Assembly: GCA_016787135.1 (NCBI GenBank)
Contig: JAEUVK010000033.1
Span: 1-46,756 of the forward strand
DNA: 46,756 nucleotides
Direction of reading: 5' to 3'
From: Chitinophagaceae bacterium
Lineage (GTDB): Bacteria > Bacteroidota > Bacteroidia > Chitinophagales > Chitinophagaceae
This document shows positions 26,650 to 35,264 of this stretch, piece by piece. The notes beneath the pieces are model-generated. The model searched no databases, was not told the DNA's origin, and saw only the letters and a program-made list of their open reading frames with translations. A program made the position numbers and the translations under genes. The first letter of the stretch is position 1. Every line of letters begins with the position of its first letter.

Positions 26650-26677
26650 AAACGATCCGCTACGGCGGGTCGTTTTT
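26650..26677 (+). terminator. Intrinsic terminator after the ArsR-type gene
   Basis: AACGATCCGC (26651-26660) pairs with GCGGGTCGTT (26665-26674) with one G-U pair and a four-base loop, followed by a T-run. It separates the regulator from the persulfide dioxygenase gene. Confidence 0.75.
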
Positions 26678-26689
26678 GTTTAAAAAAAG

Positions 26690-26697
26690 TATTTTTG
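26690..26697 (+). promoter_or_regulatory. Bacteroidota -7 promoter element for the persulfide dioxygenase
   Basis: TATTTTTG is an exact TAnnTTTG located just after the hairpin at 26650-26677 and 17 bases before the ATG at 26715. It suggests that this gene has its own promoter. Confidence 0.42.
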
Positions 26698-26714
26698 AAA
26701 ATAATATGTAATCT

Positions 26715-28127
26715 ATGTACATCAAACAGTTATATACAGGTTGCCTGAGTGAAGCGGCTTATTATATAGAAAGTAAAGGGGAGGCTGCAATAATTGATCC
26801 GCTGAGAGATATTGATATTTATCTGGACCTGGCCAATGAGCGAAAAGCAAAGATCAGGTACATTTTTGAAACTCATTTTCATGCTGACTTTGTCAGCGGT
26901 CATCTTGACCTGGGCAAAGTAACTGATGCTCCCATCATATATGGACCCGGCACCGAAACAAAATTTCCTGTTCATATTGCCAAAGATGGCGAACAATTTA
27001 AAGTGGGAGGTCTCACCATTGAGGTTATGCATACACCCGGGCATACATTAGAGTCGGCCTGCTATTTATTAAAAGACGAGTCCGGCAAAGATCATTGTGT
27101 ATTTACCGGTGATACATTATTTGTCGGCGATGTAGGCCGGCCTGACCTGGCACAAAAAGCTGATGAGATAACGATCAACGATCTGGCAGGTATGTTATAT
27201 GAGAGCCTGCAGAAAAAAATAGTACCCCTTAATGATGATGTTATTATCTATCCTGCACATGGTGCGGGCAGCTCCTGTGGCAAAAATATAGGGGCTAACA
27301 CTTACAGCACTATTGGCGAAGAAAAGGAATATAACTATGCATTGAAAGCGACCTCAAAAGAAGATTTTATTAAAGCTGTAACTGATGGGATCCCACCACC
27401 GCCACAATACTTTCCTATCAATGCCAGGATTAATAAAGAAGGATATGACAGTATTGATGATGTGCTGACAAATGGATTGAAAGCGTTACCGGTAAGCGAG
27501 TTCAAAAAATTGATGCACGATGATAAAACAATTGTACTTGATACCCGCCGGGCTACAGATTTTACACTGGGATTTGTACCTGGTTCTATCAGTATCGGGC
27601 TGGATGGTCGGTTTGCAGAATGGGCCGGCAGTTTACTCTCATTTGATGCGCCTATGTTACTGATAACAGAAACCGGTAAGGAAAAAGAAAGCATTATCAG
27701 ATTGGCAAGAGTTGGACTAGATAAAGTTCAAGGGTATCTTGACGGCAGTTATGAAGCCTGGAAAAACGCCGGCGAAGAAATTGACATGATCGTTGATGTA
27801 GAAGCAGATGAATTATTGATGGACATACCTTTTGACCCGAACCTTGTGGTCGTTGATGTTCGCAAACCAACGGAATATGCAGAAGGGCATTTAAAAGATG
27901 CCATTAACATACCTCTCAGTGAAATGACCGATCCGGGGAGCATGGTGAATATTGAAGACAATCATAACGTATATGTTCATTGCGCAGGCGGTTATCGCAG
28001 TGTGATCGCTTCCTCATTGTTAAAGCGACAGGGTATTCATAATATCCGGAACGTTGTGGGTGGCTGGGGCAAGATTATTGAGCAGGGAAAAGTGGAGATC
28101 ATCAAAGAGAAAAGCGTACTGAATTGA
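26715..28127 (+). CDS. CstB-like persulfide dioxygenase-rhodanese
   Basis: A 470-residue fusion. Residues about 1-230 are an ETHE1-type metallo-beta-lactamase domain that oxidises persulfides to sulfite: THFHADFVSGH (H54, H56, D58), TPGHT (H110), FTGDTLFVGDVGRPDL (D133) and YPAHGAGSSCG (H182). Two rhodanese domains follow. The first (about 257-350) has TETGKE where the active-site cysteine loop should be, so it is a pseudo-rhodanese. The second (about 360-460) keeps VHCAGGYRS with Cys423. This order, dioxygenase then dead then live rhodanese, is that of staphylococcal CstB, which turns persulfide and sulfite to thiosulfate. It is probably a cytoplasmic sulfide-detoxification enzyme, possibly controlled by the ArsR-type protein upstream. 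Confidence 0.9.
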   Translation: MYIKQLYTGCLSEAAYYIESKGEAAIIDPLRDIDIYLDLANERKAKIRYIFETHFHADFVSGHLDLGKVTDAPIIYGPGTETKFPVHIAKDGEQFKVGGLTIEVMHTPGHTLESACYLLKDESGKDHCVFTGDTLFVGDVGRPDLAQKADEITINDLAGMLYESLQKKIVPLNDDVIIYPAHGAGSSCGKNIGANTYSTIGEEKEYNYALKATSKEDFIKAVTDGIPPPPQYFPINARINKEGYDSIDDVLTNGLKALPVSEFKKLMHDDKTIVLDTRRATDFTLGFVPGSISIGLDGRFAEWAGSLLSFDAPMLLITETGKEKESIIRLARVGLDKVQGYLDGSYEAWKNAGEEIDMIVDVEADELLMDIPFDPNLVVVDVRKPTEYAEGHLKDAINIPLSEMTDPGSMVNIEDNHNVYVHCAGGYRSVIASSLLKRQGIHNIRNVVGGWGKIIEQGKVEIIKEKSVLN

Positions 28128-28172
28128 ACGGCCTTCCTGGATGAATGTAAAATGATGGTGTAAAAAATATAC

Positions 28173-29051
28173 TTATTTCACTATTTCTCCATACTCCTCC
28201 TTCCATTCCCATTTCCATCTGCGGTGGCTCCAGAGATAATTTGCCGGATCTTTACGGATAGTAGCCTCCACTACATTCTTATACATCAAAGTAAGCTGTT
28301 CGGGAGTGTATGAAGAGCTGTCCTCAGAGATTGGCGTAACTCTGAATTCATAATAACCTCTCTTTACTTTATGAAAGCCCACAAACACCACAGCCGTATT
28401 ATTTTTCACTGCCCCTTTGCCCGGTCCGGTAATGAAAGGGACCGGTCTCCCAAAAAAATTCATCCAATAGGCAGCAGCAGGATTTCCTGGATTTTGGTCG
28501 GCAGCCAGCGCCAATGCATACTGCGCAGAAAATACTTTGTGCATTTTGTTTTTAAAATCCTGTGCAGAGATCAGTACCGTACCATACCGGGCCCTGAATT
28601 TTAAAAAAATCCTGTCAAATATCTTATTGCTGATAGGCATGTATATACCCACAAATGGGGCTTTCAGGTTTTTGGCGTAAATAAGATTGGCAAATTCCCA
28701 GTTGAACTGGTGAGCGGCCATGACATTGATACTATACCCTTTTTCGATCAGACTGTTGATATACTCGAATTCGCCTTTGCCTCTTCTTTCCAGTTCTTTC
28801 GTACTGATCGATAGCATTTTCAACGATTCAATAAGCGTGTCAGTAAAATTCAGGTAAAACTGTTTGGCGATCTTAATTCTTTCATTCTCTGATTTTTCAG
28901 GAAAAGCGATCTGCAGGTTATCCAGTACTACTTTTTTCCTGTAGCCCGATAAGTAATAAACAATAAAGTAAGCCAGGTCCGAAAAAAGATACAATACTCT
29001 CAGCGGCAGCAAAGAAAAAGCGTAAAGAAGCCCGTAAACGATATAATACAT
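28173..29051 (-). CDS. LpxL/HtrB-like lysophospholipid acyltransferase
   Basis: A 292-residue member of the LpxL/HtrB lipid A acyltransferase family. It begins with a membrane segment (about 7-34). The acyltransferase box AAHQFNWEF (H114 with E119, the HX4E catalytic dyad) is followed by GIYMPISNKIFDRIFLKFRARYG, FGRPVPFITGPGKGAVKNNTAVV and a C-terminal WSHRRWKWE. It adds a secondary acyl chain to lipid A or a related lipid such as an ornithine/serine lipid, at the inner membrane. It lies 13 bases downstream of nadB and is probably co-transcribed with it. Confidence 0.88.
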   Translation of the reverse strand: MYYIVYGLLYAFSLLPLRVLYLFSDLAYFIVYYLSGYRKKVVLDNLQIAFPEKSENERIKIAKQFYLNFTDTLIESLKMLSISTKELERRGKGEFEYINSLIEKGYSINVMAAHQFNWEFANLIYAKNLKAPFVGIYMPISNKIFDRIFLKFRARYGTVLISAQDFKNKMHKVFSAQYALALAADQNPGNPAAAYWMNFFGRPVPFITGPGKGAVKNNTAVVFVGFHKVKRGYYEFRVTPISEDSSSYTPEQLTLMYKNVVEATIRKDPANYLWSHRRWKWEWKEEYGEIVK

Positions 29052-29064
29052 CAGCTATTAAATA

Positions 29065-30666
29065 TTAAAGTACGATATTCTGTACCAGTTCACTCTTACC
29101 TTTATAATCCGTATTATAATGTAAACCGCGGCTTTCCTTACGGAACATGGCGCCTTTTACAATAAGATAACCTACCGTGATCAGGTTACGCAGTTCCAGC
29201 AACTGGATGGATAAAGAAGTATTTTCGTATAACTGTTCTGTTTCTTCCCATAACAGATCCAGTCGGCGCATGGCCCTTTGCAAACGCACATCATTGCGCA
29301 CAATACCGACATAATCACTCATTACCTGCTGCAGTTCTTTCAGGCTTTGCGTGATCAGGATCATTTCTCTGGGCTCACTGGTACCCTGTTCATTCCAGTC
29401 AGGAATATTATCAGTAAAAGAAAGTTTATCCGCCCTGTTCACCGCATCAGTATAACAACGATGAGCAAAAACCATTGCTTCCAGAAGGGAATTACTTGCT
29501 AAACGATTGGCTCCATGTAACCCTGTGCTTGAACATTCGCCGCAGGCATACAGATTCTGGATAGAGCTTCTGCCCCATTCATCTGTTTTGATCCCACCAC
29601 AACTGTAGTGGGCTGCCGGGGCAACAGGTATCATGTTCTTTTTAATATCGATCCCTATGGACAGGCATTTCTCATAGATATTCGGGAAATGCTCAGTGAA
29701 CTTCTCTTTTTCAAAATGACGGCAATCAAGCCAAACATGCTCGGTACCTGTCCGTTTCATTTCGCTATCAATAGCCCTCGCAACGATATCTCTCGGGGCC
29801 AGATCTTTTCGTTCATCATATCTCGCCATGAACGCTTCACCTTCTTTATTACGTAAAATACCGCCATCACCCCGAACAGCCTCTGTAATTAAGAAAGCCT
29901 GTCCCTTCATACCCGGTTCATACAATGCAGTAGGATGAAACTGGATGAACTCCATATTCTCAATTCGTCCTTTGGCCCTGTACACCATAGCTACACCATC
30001 ACCCGTTGCAATAGAAGGGTTCGTAGTCGTTCTGTATGCCTGCCCGTTTCCGCCGGTAGCCAGTAAAGTTATCTTTGCCAATATCTTTTCTACCTGGTTG
30101 GTCTGAGAATTCAATACATACACACCATAACATTCAATATCAGGCGTAGCTTTCGTAACAAGGTATCCGAGATGGTGCTGCGTGATGATATCAATAACAA
30201 AAAAATGTTTCAGTATCTCAATATTCTTTTGTTTAGCAACTGCTTCAAGGAGGGCTCTTTCCATTTCCCAGCCTGTCACGTCCTTGTGATGAATAATGCG
30301 GTACTCTGAATGGCCTCCTTCCTTTCCTAATTTATAGTCACCGTCCTTTTCTTTATCAAACCTGGCGCCCCATTCTATCAATTCCCTTACCCTGTCGGGT
30401 CCTTCTTTTACAACAATTCCTACCACTTTCTCATTACATAACCCGTCACCGGCTATCAGTGTATCTTCAATATGCTTTTCAAAACTGTCATTCTCCGGGT
30501 CATTTACCACTGCCACACCACCCTGCGCATATTTGGTATTGGTTTCATCGGCAGCAGCTTTTGTCAACACCAGTATTTTTTTATCGGGATAGCATTGAGC
30601 CATCTTCAGCGCATATGTTAGTCCGGCTATCCCCGATCCAATTACTAAAAAATCTGTTTTTTGCAT
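29065..30666 (-). CDS. nadB: L-aspartate oxidase
   Basis: FAD-dependent oxidation of L-aspartate to iminoaspartate, the first step of de novo NAD synthesis. The 533-residue length is usual. The FAD-binding start FLVIGSGIAGLTYALKMA, the succinate dehydrogenase-type block NTKYAQGGVAVV, EFIQFHPTALYEPG, FLITEAVRGDGGILRN, and the FAD end motif YACGECSSTGLHGANRLASNSLLEA are all present. No nadA or nadC lies nearby; the partners must be elsewhere. It lies upstream of the LpxL-like gene on the same strand. Confidence 0.95.
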   Translation of the reverse strand: MQKTDFLVIGSGIAGLTYALKMAQCYPDKKILVLTKAAADETNTKYAQGGVAVVNDPENDSFEKHIEDTLIAGDGLCNEKVVGIVVKEGPDRVRELIEWGARFDKEKDGDYKLGKEGGHSEYRIIHHKDVTGWEMERALLEAVAKQKNIEILKHFFVIDIITQHHLGYLVTKATPDIECYGVYVLNSQTNQVEKILAKITLLATGGNGQAYRTTTNPSIATGDGVAMVYRAKGRIENMEFIQFHPTALYEPGMKGQAFLITEAVRGDGGILRNKEGEAFMARYDERKDLAPRDIVARAIDSEMKRTGTEHVWLDCRHFEKEKFTEHFPNIYEKCLSIGIDIKKNMIPVAPAAHYSCGGIKTDEWGRSSIQNLYACGECSSTGLHGANRLASNSLLEAMVFAHRCYTDAVNRADKLSFTDNIPDWNEQGTSEPREMILITQSLKELQQVMSDYVGIVRNDVRLQRAMRRLDLLWEETEQLYENTSLSIQLLELRNLITVGYLIVKGAMFRKESRGLHYNTDYKGKSELVQNIVL

Positions 30667-30738
30667 AATAAATTATTATTTGCCCTGCGACAGTAATTTA
30701 CAACGTCGTACTCCGTCCTTATGCATCCTTCCACAAAA

Positions 30739-31419
30739 TTATTCCCTGCTATTCACATTAATATACCTGCCCGCCCCATTCACAATAAATAACTGGGCAA
30801 GCCCGTACGTCAGCATGATTACTGGCCCCGCCAGTTCAACCGATTGGTAAAACTTATTGGCCGCCAATACTGAATCTGAAACAACAAACAGTAAAGCGCC
30901 CATCATCATCCGGCGACCTGCAGCTTTATCTTTAATATAAAGCATGTGCATGGCCAGCATGAACATAAAACTGATAACAAGGCCATATATACGCACCGGC
31001 TGTTTCATATCACCCAGATAAGGGGAAAGAAAAGTAATAAGAGCTGCGTAATAAACAACTACCCCCAGCAACAGCCATAAGTTACTCTTTATGTTTTCCT
31101 TTATCCTGATCAAATGAAAAAGAATAATATAGAAAATATGGGCGATAAGAAAGGCGGATAATCCCAGCAAAAAGAAAATTGCATTACTTACCTGGAACAT
31201 CAACAACACATCGCCCATCCATGAAAAGATTAAAGCAAACAAAACCCATTTCTTTAAGCCGGGCTCAGTTCCTTTTGTTTGTAAAAGAAAGTAAACAATC
31301 AATGAAATAATGATAAGGGGCTTTGAACAATATTCCAGCCATTGCTCTTTCAGCAGTCCGCCAATGATATTGGAAGCAAGTACGATGACGAACATTAATA
31401 CAGAAGATCGCTTATTCAC
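30739..31419 (-). CDS. Lysoplasmalogenase (YhhN/TMEM86 family)
   Basis: A 226-residue integral membrane protein with about eight helices, matching the YhhN/TMEM86 family. Members hydrolyse the vinyl ether bond of lysoplasmalogens. Features are KPLIIISLIVYFLL near the start, FSWMGDVLLMF with the conserved acidic residue, AFLIAHIFYIILF and VVSDSVLAANKF. The reading frame opens with GTG at 31419 (an ATG follows at 31395). The gap to the ispG stop is ten bases, so it is probably co-transcribed with ispG. Bacterial activity for this family is established in only a few cases. Confidence 0.85.
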   Translation of the reverse strand: MNKRSSVLMFVIVLASNIIGGLLKEQWLEYCSKPLIIISLIVYFLLQTKGTEPGLKKWVLFALIFSWMGDVLLMFQVSNAIFFLLGLSAFLIAHIFYIILFHLIRIKENIKSNLWLLLGVVVYYAALITFLSPYLGDMKQPVRIYGLVISFMFMLAMHMLYIKDKAAGRRMMMGALLFVVSDSVLAANKFYQSVELAGPVIMLTYGLAQLFIVNGAGRYINVNSRE

Positions 31420-31429
31420 CCGGTGTAGT

Positions 31430-33454
31430 TTAATTAGTTGGCTCTACCCATGCTTCATTTTCTTTCAGCAGGTCGATCAGTTCCTGTACCGCCACTTCGC
31501 TGTTCACATTTCTTTTTACAACTTCTTTTCCTTTGTACAAAGTGATCTTGCCGGGTCCGCTGCCCACATAACCGAAATCTGCATCGGCCATTTCACCGGG
31601 TCCATTCACAATGCATCCCATGATAGCGATCTTTACCCCTTTGAGGTGATGAGTTACAGAACGGATCTTCGCAGTAGTTTCCTGCAGGTCAAATAATGTT
31701 CTTCCGCAACTGGGGCAGGATATGTATTCTGTTTTAGAGATACGTGTCCTCGTTGCCTGCAAAATGCTAAAAGCTGTATTATTCATGAACTGTTCCGCTG
31801 TCTGGTTCTGCAGATAATTTCTGCCAGAGGCGTTCACAGATGCCGGATTACCTTTAACAGAGTTGTAGGCAAAAGAAGTCATCCCAAGACAAATTCCATC
31901 ACCTAAACCATCCAGCAACAAAGCGCCGGTTTCTGTAGCAAAATGTATAAGATGTCCGTCAGTTGTATTCTGATTACTGTCGGTTATTAATACAACCGGA
32001 TTCTTTATATCCCTATTCATTAACTCCGCGAACATACGGCGCACAGCCGGCATTGCATAAGTATTCATACTGCTCAGGCAAATAATCACAGATGGATCGT
32101 TAGCTAATTCGTCGAGGTAAGGAATATCCGTGATCATGCTGAAACAATCTATCATCACAAAATTCATTTTCCCGCTTTTTGCACCGGCTTCCACGTACCC
32201 GCTATCCTGGAAGATTGGAAAGTATTTTTCTCTATCTGCAGCATCATCCCATGCAGCCGGGTAAACGATCACTTTCAATGTGCCGGGTAATGCAAAGTCC
32301 GGTAACTGGTGGCCGGTAAAAATATAATCAGCCGCAGCATCACTAATATTCCATTTATCTGTTGCTTCATTGTATATATAGCCAATCCCCTGCAAATCAG
32401 CCGGAGTTATTCTTTCCAATTTACTCAGATCGGCAATAACAACGGGCACCTGTTTACCTCCAACATTATCGACAGCAAATGTTTTCCTTCTTTGATAATG
32501 GAAAGGATTGAGCGGAAACTGAGCAACAGGTGGTATAATTACTTTGCCAACACTTTCTGATCTCCGGCCTCTTTCCTCATACCTCTTCACTATATCCTTA
32601 CATACCGGAATCTCTAGCTCCGGATCTTCAGTTAATGAAACACGGATCGTATCGCCCAATCCATCTTCCATCAGTGTACCGATACCAATAGCGCTTTTGA
32701 TCCTTCCATCTTCTCCGTCCCCCGCTTCTGTTACGCCGAGATGCAAAGGATAACATTCACCAAACTCATCAAACATTGTTTTCACGAGCAGGCGATAAGC
32801 CTGTACCATTACCTGCGGATTGCTCGCTTTCATGCTCAACACAATATTGTTATAGGCTTCAGCTCTTGCTATGCGGAGAAACTCCATGGCGCTTTCCACC
32901 ATTCCCACCGGTGTATCGCCATAGCGGCTCATGATACGGTCGCTCAGTGAACCGTGGTTAGTGCCGATACGCATAGCAGTGCCGTACTCCTTGCATATCT
33001 TTATTAAAGGGGTAAACCGTTCTCTTATTCTATCTATCTCTTCTGCGTAATCAGCATCAGAATACTCGATCAGCTCAAATTTTTTCTTGTCAACATAATT
33101 GCCGGGATTCACCCGGACCTTTTCCACGATCCTTGCTGCTATCTCTGCAGCATTGGGTGTAAAATGGATATCCGCTACCAGCGGAGTGGCATAACCTCTT
33201 TTCCGAAGTTCGTTTTTGATATTCAGTAAATTCTCCGCTTCTTTTTTTGAAGGTGCTGTAATGCGTACCAGTTCTGCTCCGGCCTCAATACAACGGATGC
33301 TTTGCTCCACCGTACCGATTGTATCCATCGTATCAGTTGTGGTCATCGTTTGTACCCTTACCGGATGAAAATTTCCCAGCAAAAGATCACCGATCTTTAC
33401 TTCCCGTGTTGCTAGACGTCTGTATTCCGTGAGAGATTCACAATAAAACTGCAT
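31430..33454 (-). CDS. ispG: 4-hydroxy-3-methylbut-2-enyl diphosphate synthase, long form
   Basis: Makes HMBPP in the MEP isoprenoid pathway using a [4Fe-4S] cluster. At 674 residues this is the three-domain form seen in Bacteroidota, chlamydiae and plants, with a second barrel-like insert (about 290-540) between the TIM barrel and the Fe-S domain. The barrel starts VKIGDLLLGNFHPVRVQTMTTTDT. The C-terminal domain carries CPSCGRT (C580, C583), MGCIVNGPGE (C614 and Glu621), and YVGSGPGKI. The insert is normal for this branch and not a fusion artefact. An exact -7 promoter box lies at 33496-33503. Confidence 0.95.
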   Translation of the reverse strand: MQFYCESLTEYRRLATREVKIGDLLLGNFHPVRVQTMTTTDTMDTIGTVEQSIRCIEAGAELVRITAPSKKEAENLLNIKNELRKRGYATPLVADIHFTPNAAEIAARIVEKVRVNPGNYVDKKKFELIEYSDADYAEEIDRIRERFTPLIKICKEYGTAMRIGTNHGSLSDRIMSRYGDTPVGMVESAMEFLRIARAEAYNNIVLSMKASNPQVMVQAYRLLVKTMFDEFGECYPLHLGVTEAGDGEDGRIKSAIGIGTLMEDGLGDTIRVSLTEDPELEIPVCKDIVKRYEERGRRSESVGKVIIPPVAQFPLNPFHYQRRKTFAVDNVGGKQVPVVIADLSKLERITPADLQGIGYIYNEATDKWNISDAAADYIFTGHQLPDFALPGTLKVIVYPAAWDDAADREKYFPIFQDSGYVEAGAKSGKMNFVMIDCFSMITDIPYLDELANDPSVIICLSSMNTYAMPAVRRMFAELMNRDIKNPVVLITDSNQNTTDGHLIHFATETGALLLDGLGDGICLGMTSFAYNSVKGNPASVNASGRNYLQNQTAEQFMNNTAFSILQATRTRISKTEYISCPSCGRTLFDLQETTAKIRSVTHHLKGVKIAIMGCIVNGPGEMADADFGYVGSGPGKITLYKGKEVVKRNVNSEVAVQELIDLLKENEAWVEPTN

Positions 33455-33495
33455 GGTCTGTGTGCTGATATGCCTTTTGACTATTAAGAATCAGG

Positions 33496-33512
33496 CAAAG
33501 TTACTTAAGTAA
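33496..33512 (-). promoter_or_regulatory. Promoter element and palindrome upstream of ispG
   Basis: The minus strand reads TAACTTTG (33503-33496), an exact TAnnTTTG, 41 bases before the ispG ATG. It overlaps TTACTTAAGTAA (33501-33512), a perfect 12-bp palindrome that could be an operator. Confidence 0.42.
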
Positions 33513-33560
33513 TCTCTATCCTGATCGGGAGGAGGAAACCAGCATATCCCTCAATTGCTT

Positions 33561-34178
33561 TTACCAATCTTTCGGCGAACCGGCGCCGGTTTTTGACTTT
33601 TGCATCTTTTGCTGCAGTTCTTTTTCCTTTTGCTGAAGCAGTTTGAGTTTTTGCTCAGCCTCGTTTTGGTTCATTTTAGGTTGTTGCTGTTGCTTCTTGT
33701 TTTGCTCCTGCTTTTTCTTTTTTTCATTTTCCTTTTTTGGAGGAGGATTTTTTTTCTTTAGTTCCATTAATGCCTTCTGAAGGTTTTCCCTTGCCTCTTT
33801 GTCATCCGGGTTTTGCCGCAGAGCATTTTTATAGGCTTCAATACTTTCCTCCAGTCTTTTCTGATCAGACAGAATAGCTCCTTTGTTATAAAAGGCCTTT
33901 GCCCTATCAGCGGCTTCACTGCTATTAATGGCAAGTTCATCAAATTCTTTAATGGCTTCGCTTTTTTTGGAAAGCCGGTAATTAGTACTTGCTAGGTTAA
34001 ATTTTGCCGTCTTGCTGGAAGGGTCGTAAACCAATGCCTCCTCGTAAGCAGCCTTTGCCGGTTCGTACTGTTTTAGTTTATACAGGTCATTCCCCTTTTT
34101 TACAGATAACTCTGCCTGCTGTGCATTGACAATTGAATAAATGAGTAAGAACAACAATATACTGAACTGTTTTTTCAT
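33561..34178 (-). CDS. BatC-like tetratricopeptide repeat protein
   Basis: A 205-residue exported TPR protein. It starts with a signal peptide (MKKQFSILLFLLIYSIVNAQ), then three TPR units (about 22-130: KKGNDLYKLKQYEPAKAAYEEAL; FNLASTNYRLSKKSEAIKEFDEL; FYNKGAILSDQKRLEESIEAYKNAL), and a highly charged Lys/Gln-rich tail with predicted coiled coil (about 132-195). This layout is that of BatC in the Bacteroidota aerotolerance (bat) operons. The start at 34178 overlaps the BatB stop (ATGA); the longer frame to 34253 runs into batB and is rejected. Confidence 0.82.
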   Translation of the reverse strand: MKKQFSILLFLLIYSIVNAQQAELSVKKGNDLYKLKQYEPAKAAYEEALVYDPSSKTAKFNLASTNYRLSKKSEAIKEFDELAINSSEAADRAKAFYNKGAILSDQKRLEESIEAYKNALRQNPDDKEARENLQKALMELKKKNPPPKKENEKKKKQEQNKKQQQQPKMNQNEAEQKLKLLQQKEKELQQKMQKSKTGAGSPKDW

Positions 34179-35179
34179 GCTATAGACAGTTTCTTTCTTT
34201 CCGGTATAAAAAACTCTGCTACTAAAAGTATAAGCATCGCCCCTGCAAACCACCAGTAATAGGTTTTGAAATTCATCAGCGATATATCACCAAATGCCTT
34301 ACTTTCTATTTGTGATAGTTGTTTCTTCATCGCATCGACTGCTTCATCACTTCCTTCCAAACGGATATAGACACCGTTTGTGCTCTCTGCAATCGATCTT
34401 AACTCTTCCTCGTTAAGTTTGGTTACAACAGGATTGCCTGACGCATCCTTTTTATTTTCTCCGGTGGAAGGATCAATGATATTAGCTCCCCCAGGTGAAC
34501 CTACCCCAACTGTATTGATCATCATCCCCTGTTCTGACAGGTCCTTTGCCGTTTTTATGGCTTCTGCATCATGATCTTCCCCATCTGATATCAAGACCAC
34601 AGACTTGAACCTTCTTTCTGCAGTATTAAATGCATTGGCACTCATTTTTAAAGCCTCGTTTATCACTGTTCCCTGTTGGGGAATCACATCGGGCCTGGCA
34701 GAAGAAACAAATAGTTGTGCAGCCGCATGATCAGTTGTCAATGGCATTTGCAAATAAGCCTTACCCGCAAACAATACAAGCCCGATACGATCATTGGGCA
34801 TCGTGCTCATCAGTTTGCTGATGAATTGTTTCGCCCTTTCCAGCCTGTTGGGCTGCAGATCGGCAGCCAGCATACTATTACTTACATCCAGTGCGATCAC
34901 TACATCAATTCCTTTACGGTTCACACCATCAGTAGCCCCGGCTTTCCGCAGGTTCATAAGTGCCATAATACCGGCAGTAATTGCCAGCAGAAGAAGGGCA
35001 AATTTGAAGTTAAATAGCGTTGAAGAAAAATTACCGGTAAGTTCTTTTACCAGTCTTTTATCTCCCATTCTTTTTGTCACTTTCCGTTTCCATTGCAGGA
35101 GGAAAGCAAATAACAGGATAAAAAAGGGAATGGCTGCCAGCAGCCAGATGAATTGTGTATTTTGGAAATGAAGGTTCAA
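34175..35179 (-). CDS. BatB-like von Willebrand factor A membrane protein
   Basis: A 334-residue protein with two N-terminal membrane helices (about 10-28 and 58-76), a VWA domain (about 90-285) and a C-terminal helix (about 308-326). The metal-binding MIDAS motif is intact: ALDVSNSM (D98, S100, S102), with TTDH and ISDGEDHD later. This is the BatB arrangement. It starts with TTG at 35179; no ATG occurs before residue 38. It overlaps batC by four bases. Usual partners (MoxR ATPase, the DUF58 protein, BatA, BatD) are not in the surrounding genes, so this is a detached BatB-BatC pair or a paralogue. Confidence 0.84.
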   Translation of the reverse strand: MNLHFQNTQFIWLLAAIPFFILLFAFLLQWKRKVTKRMGDKRLVKELTGNFSSTLFNFKFALLLLAITAGIMALMNLRKAGATDGVNRKGIDVVIALDVSNSMLAADLQPNRLERAKQFISKLMSTMPNDRIGLVLFAGKAYLQMPLTTDHAAAQLFVSSARPDVIPQQGTVINEALKMSANAFNTAERRFKSVVLISDGEDHDAEAIKTAKDLSEQGMMINTVGVGSPGGANIIDPSTGENKKDASGNPVVTKLNEEELRSIAESTNGVYIRLEGSDEAVDAMKKQLSQIESKAFGDISLMNFKTYYWWFAGAMLILLVAEFFIPERKKLSIA

Positions 35180-35264
35180 GTATTATTAAATAGCTTGCTA
35201 TATTACTCAACAATTGCACCAGAATTCTATAATTTTCACTCAATGTTTTACGGAAAACTACTAC

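Noticed and set aside
31430..33454. IspG length of 674 as a possible gene fusion
   Set aside because: The large insert between barrel and Fe-S domains is the known long form in this phylum.
33660..33770. Poly-Lys/Gln low-complexity run in the BatC-like gene
   Set aside because: It is a normal charged tail of BatC proteins, not a microsatellite of note.
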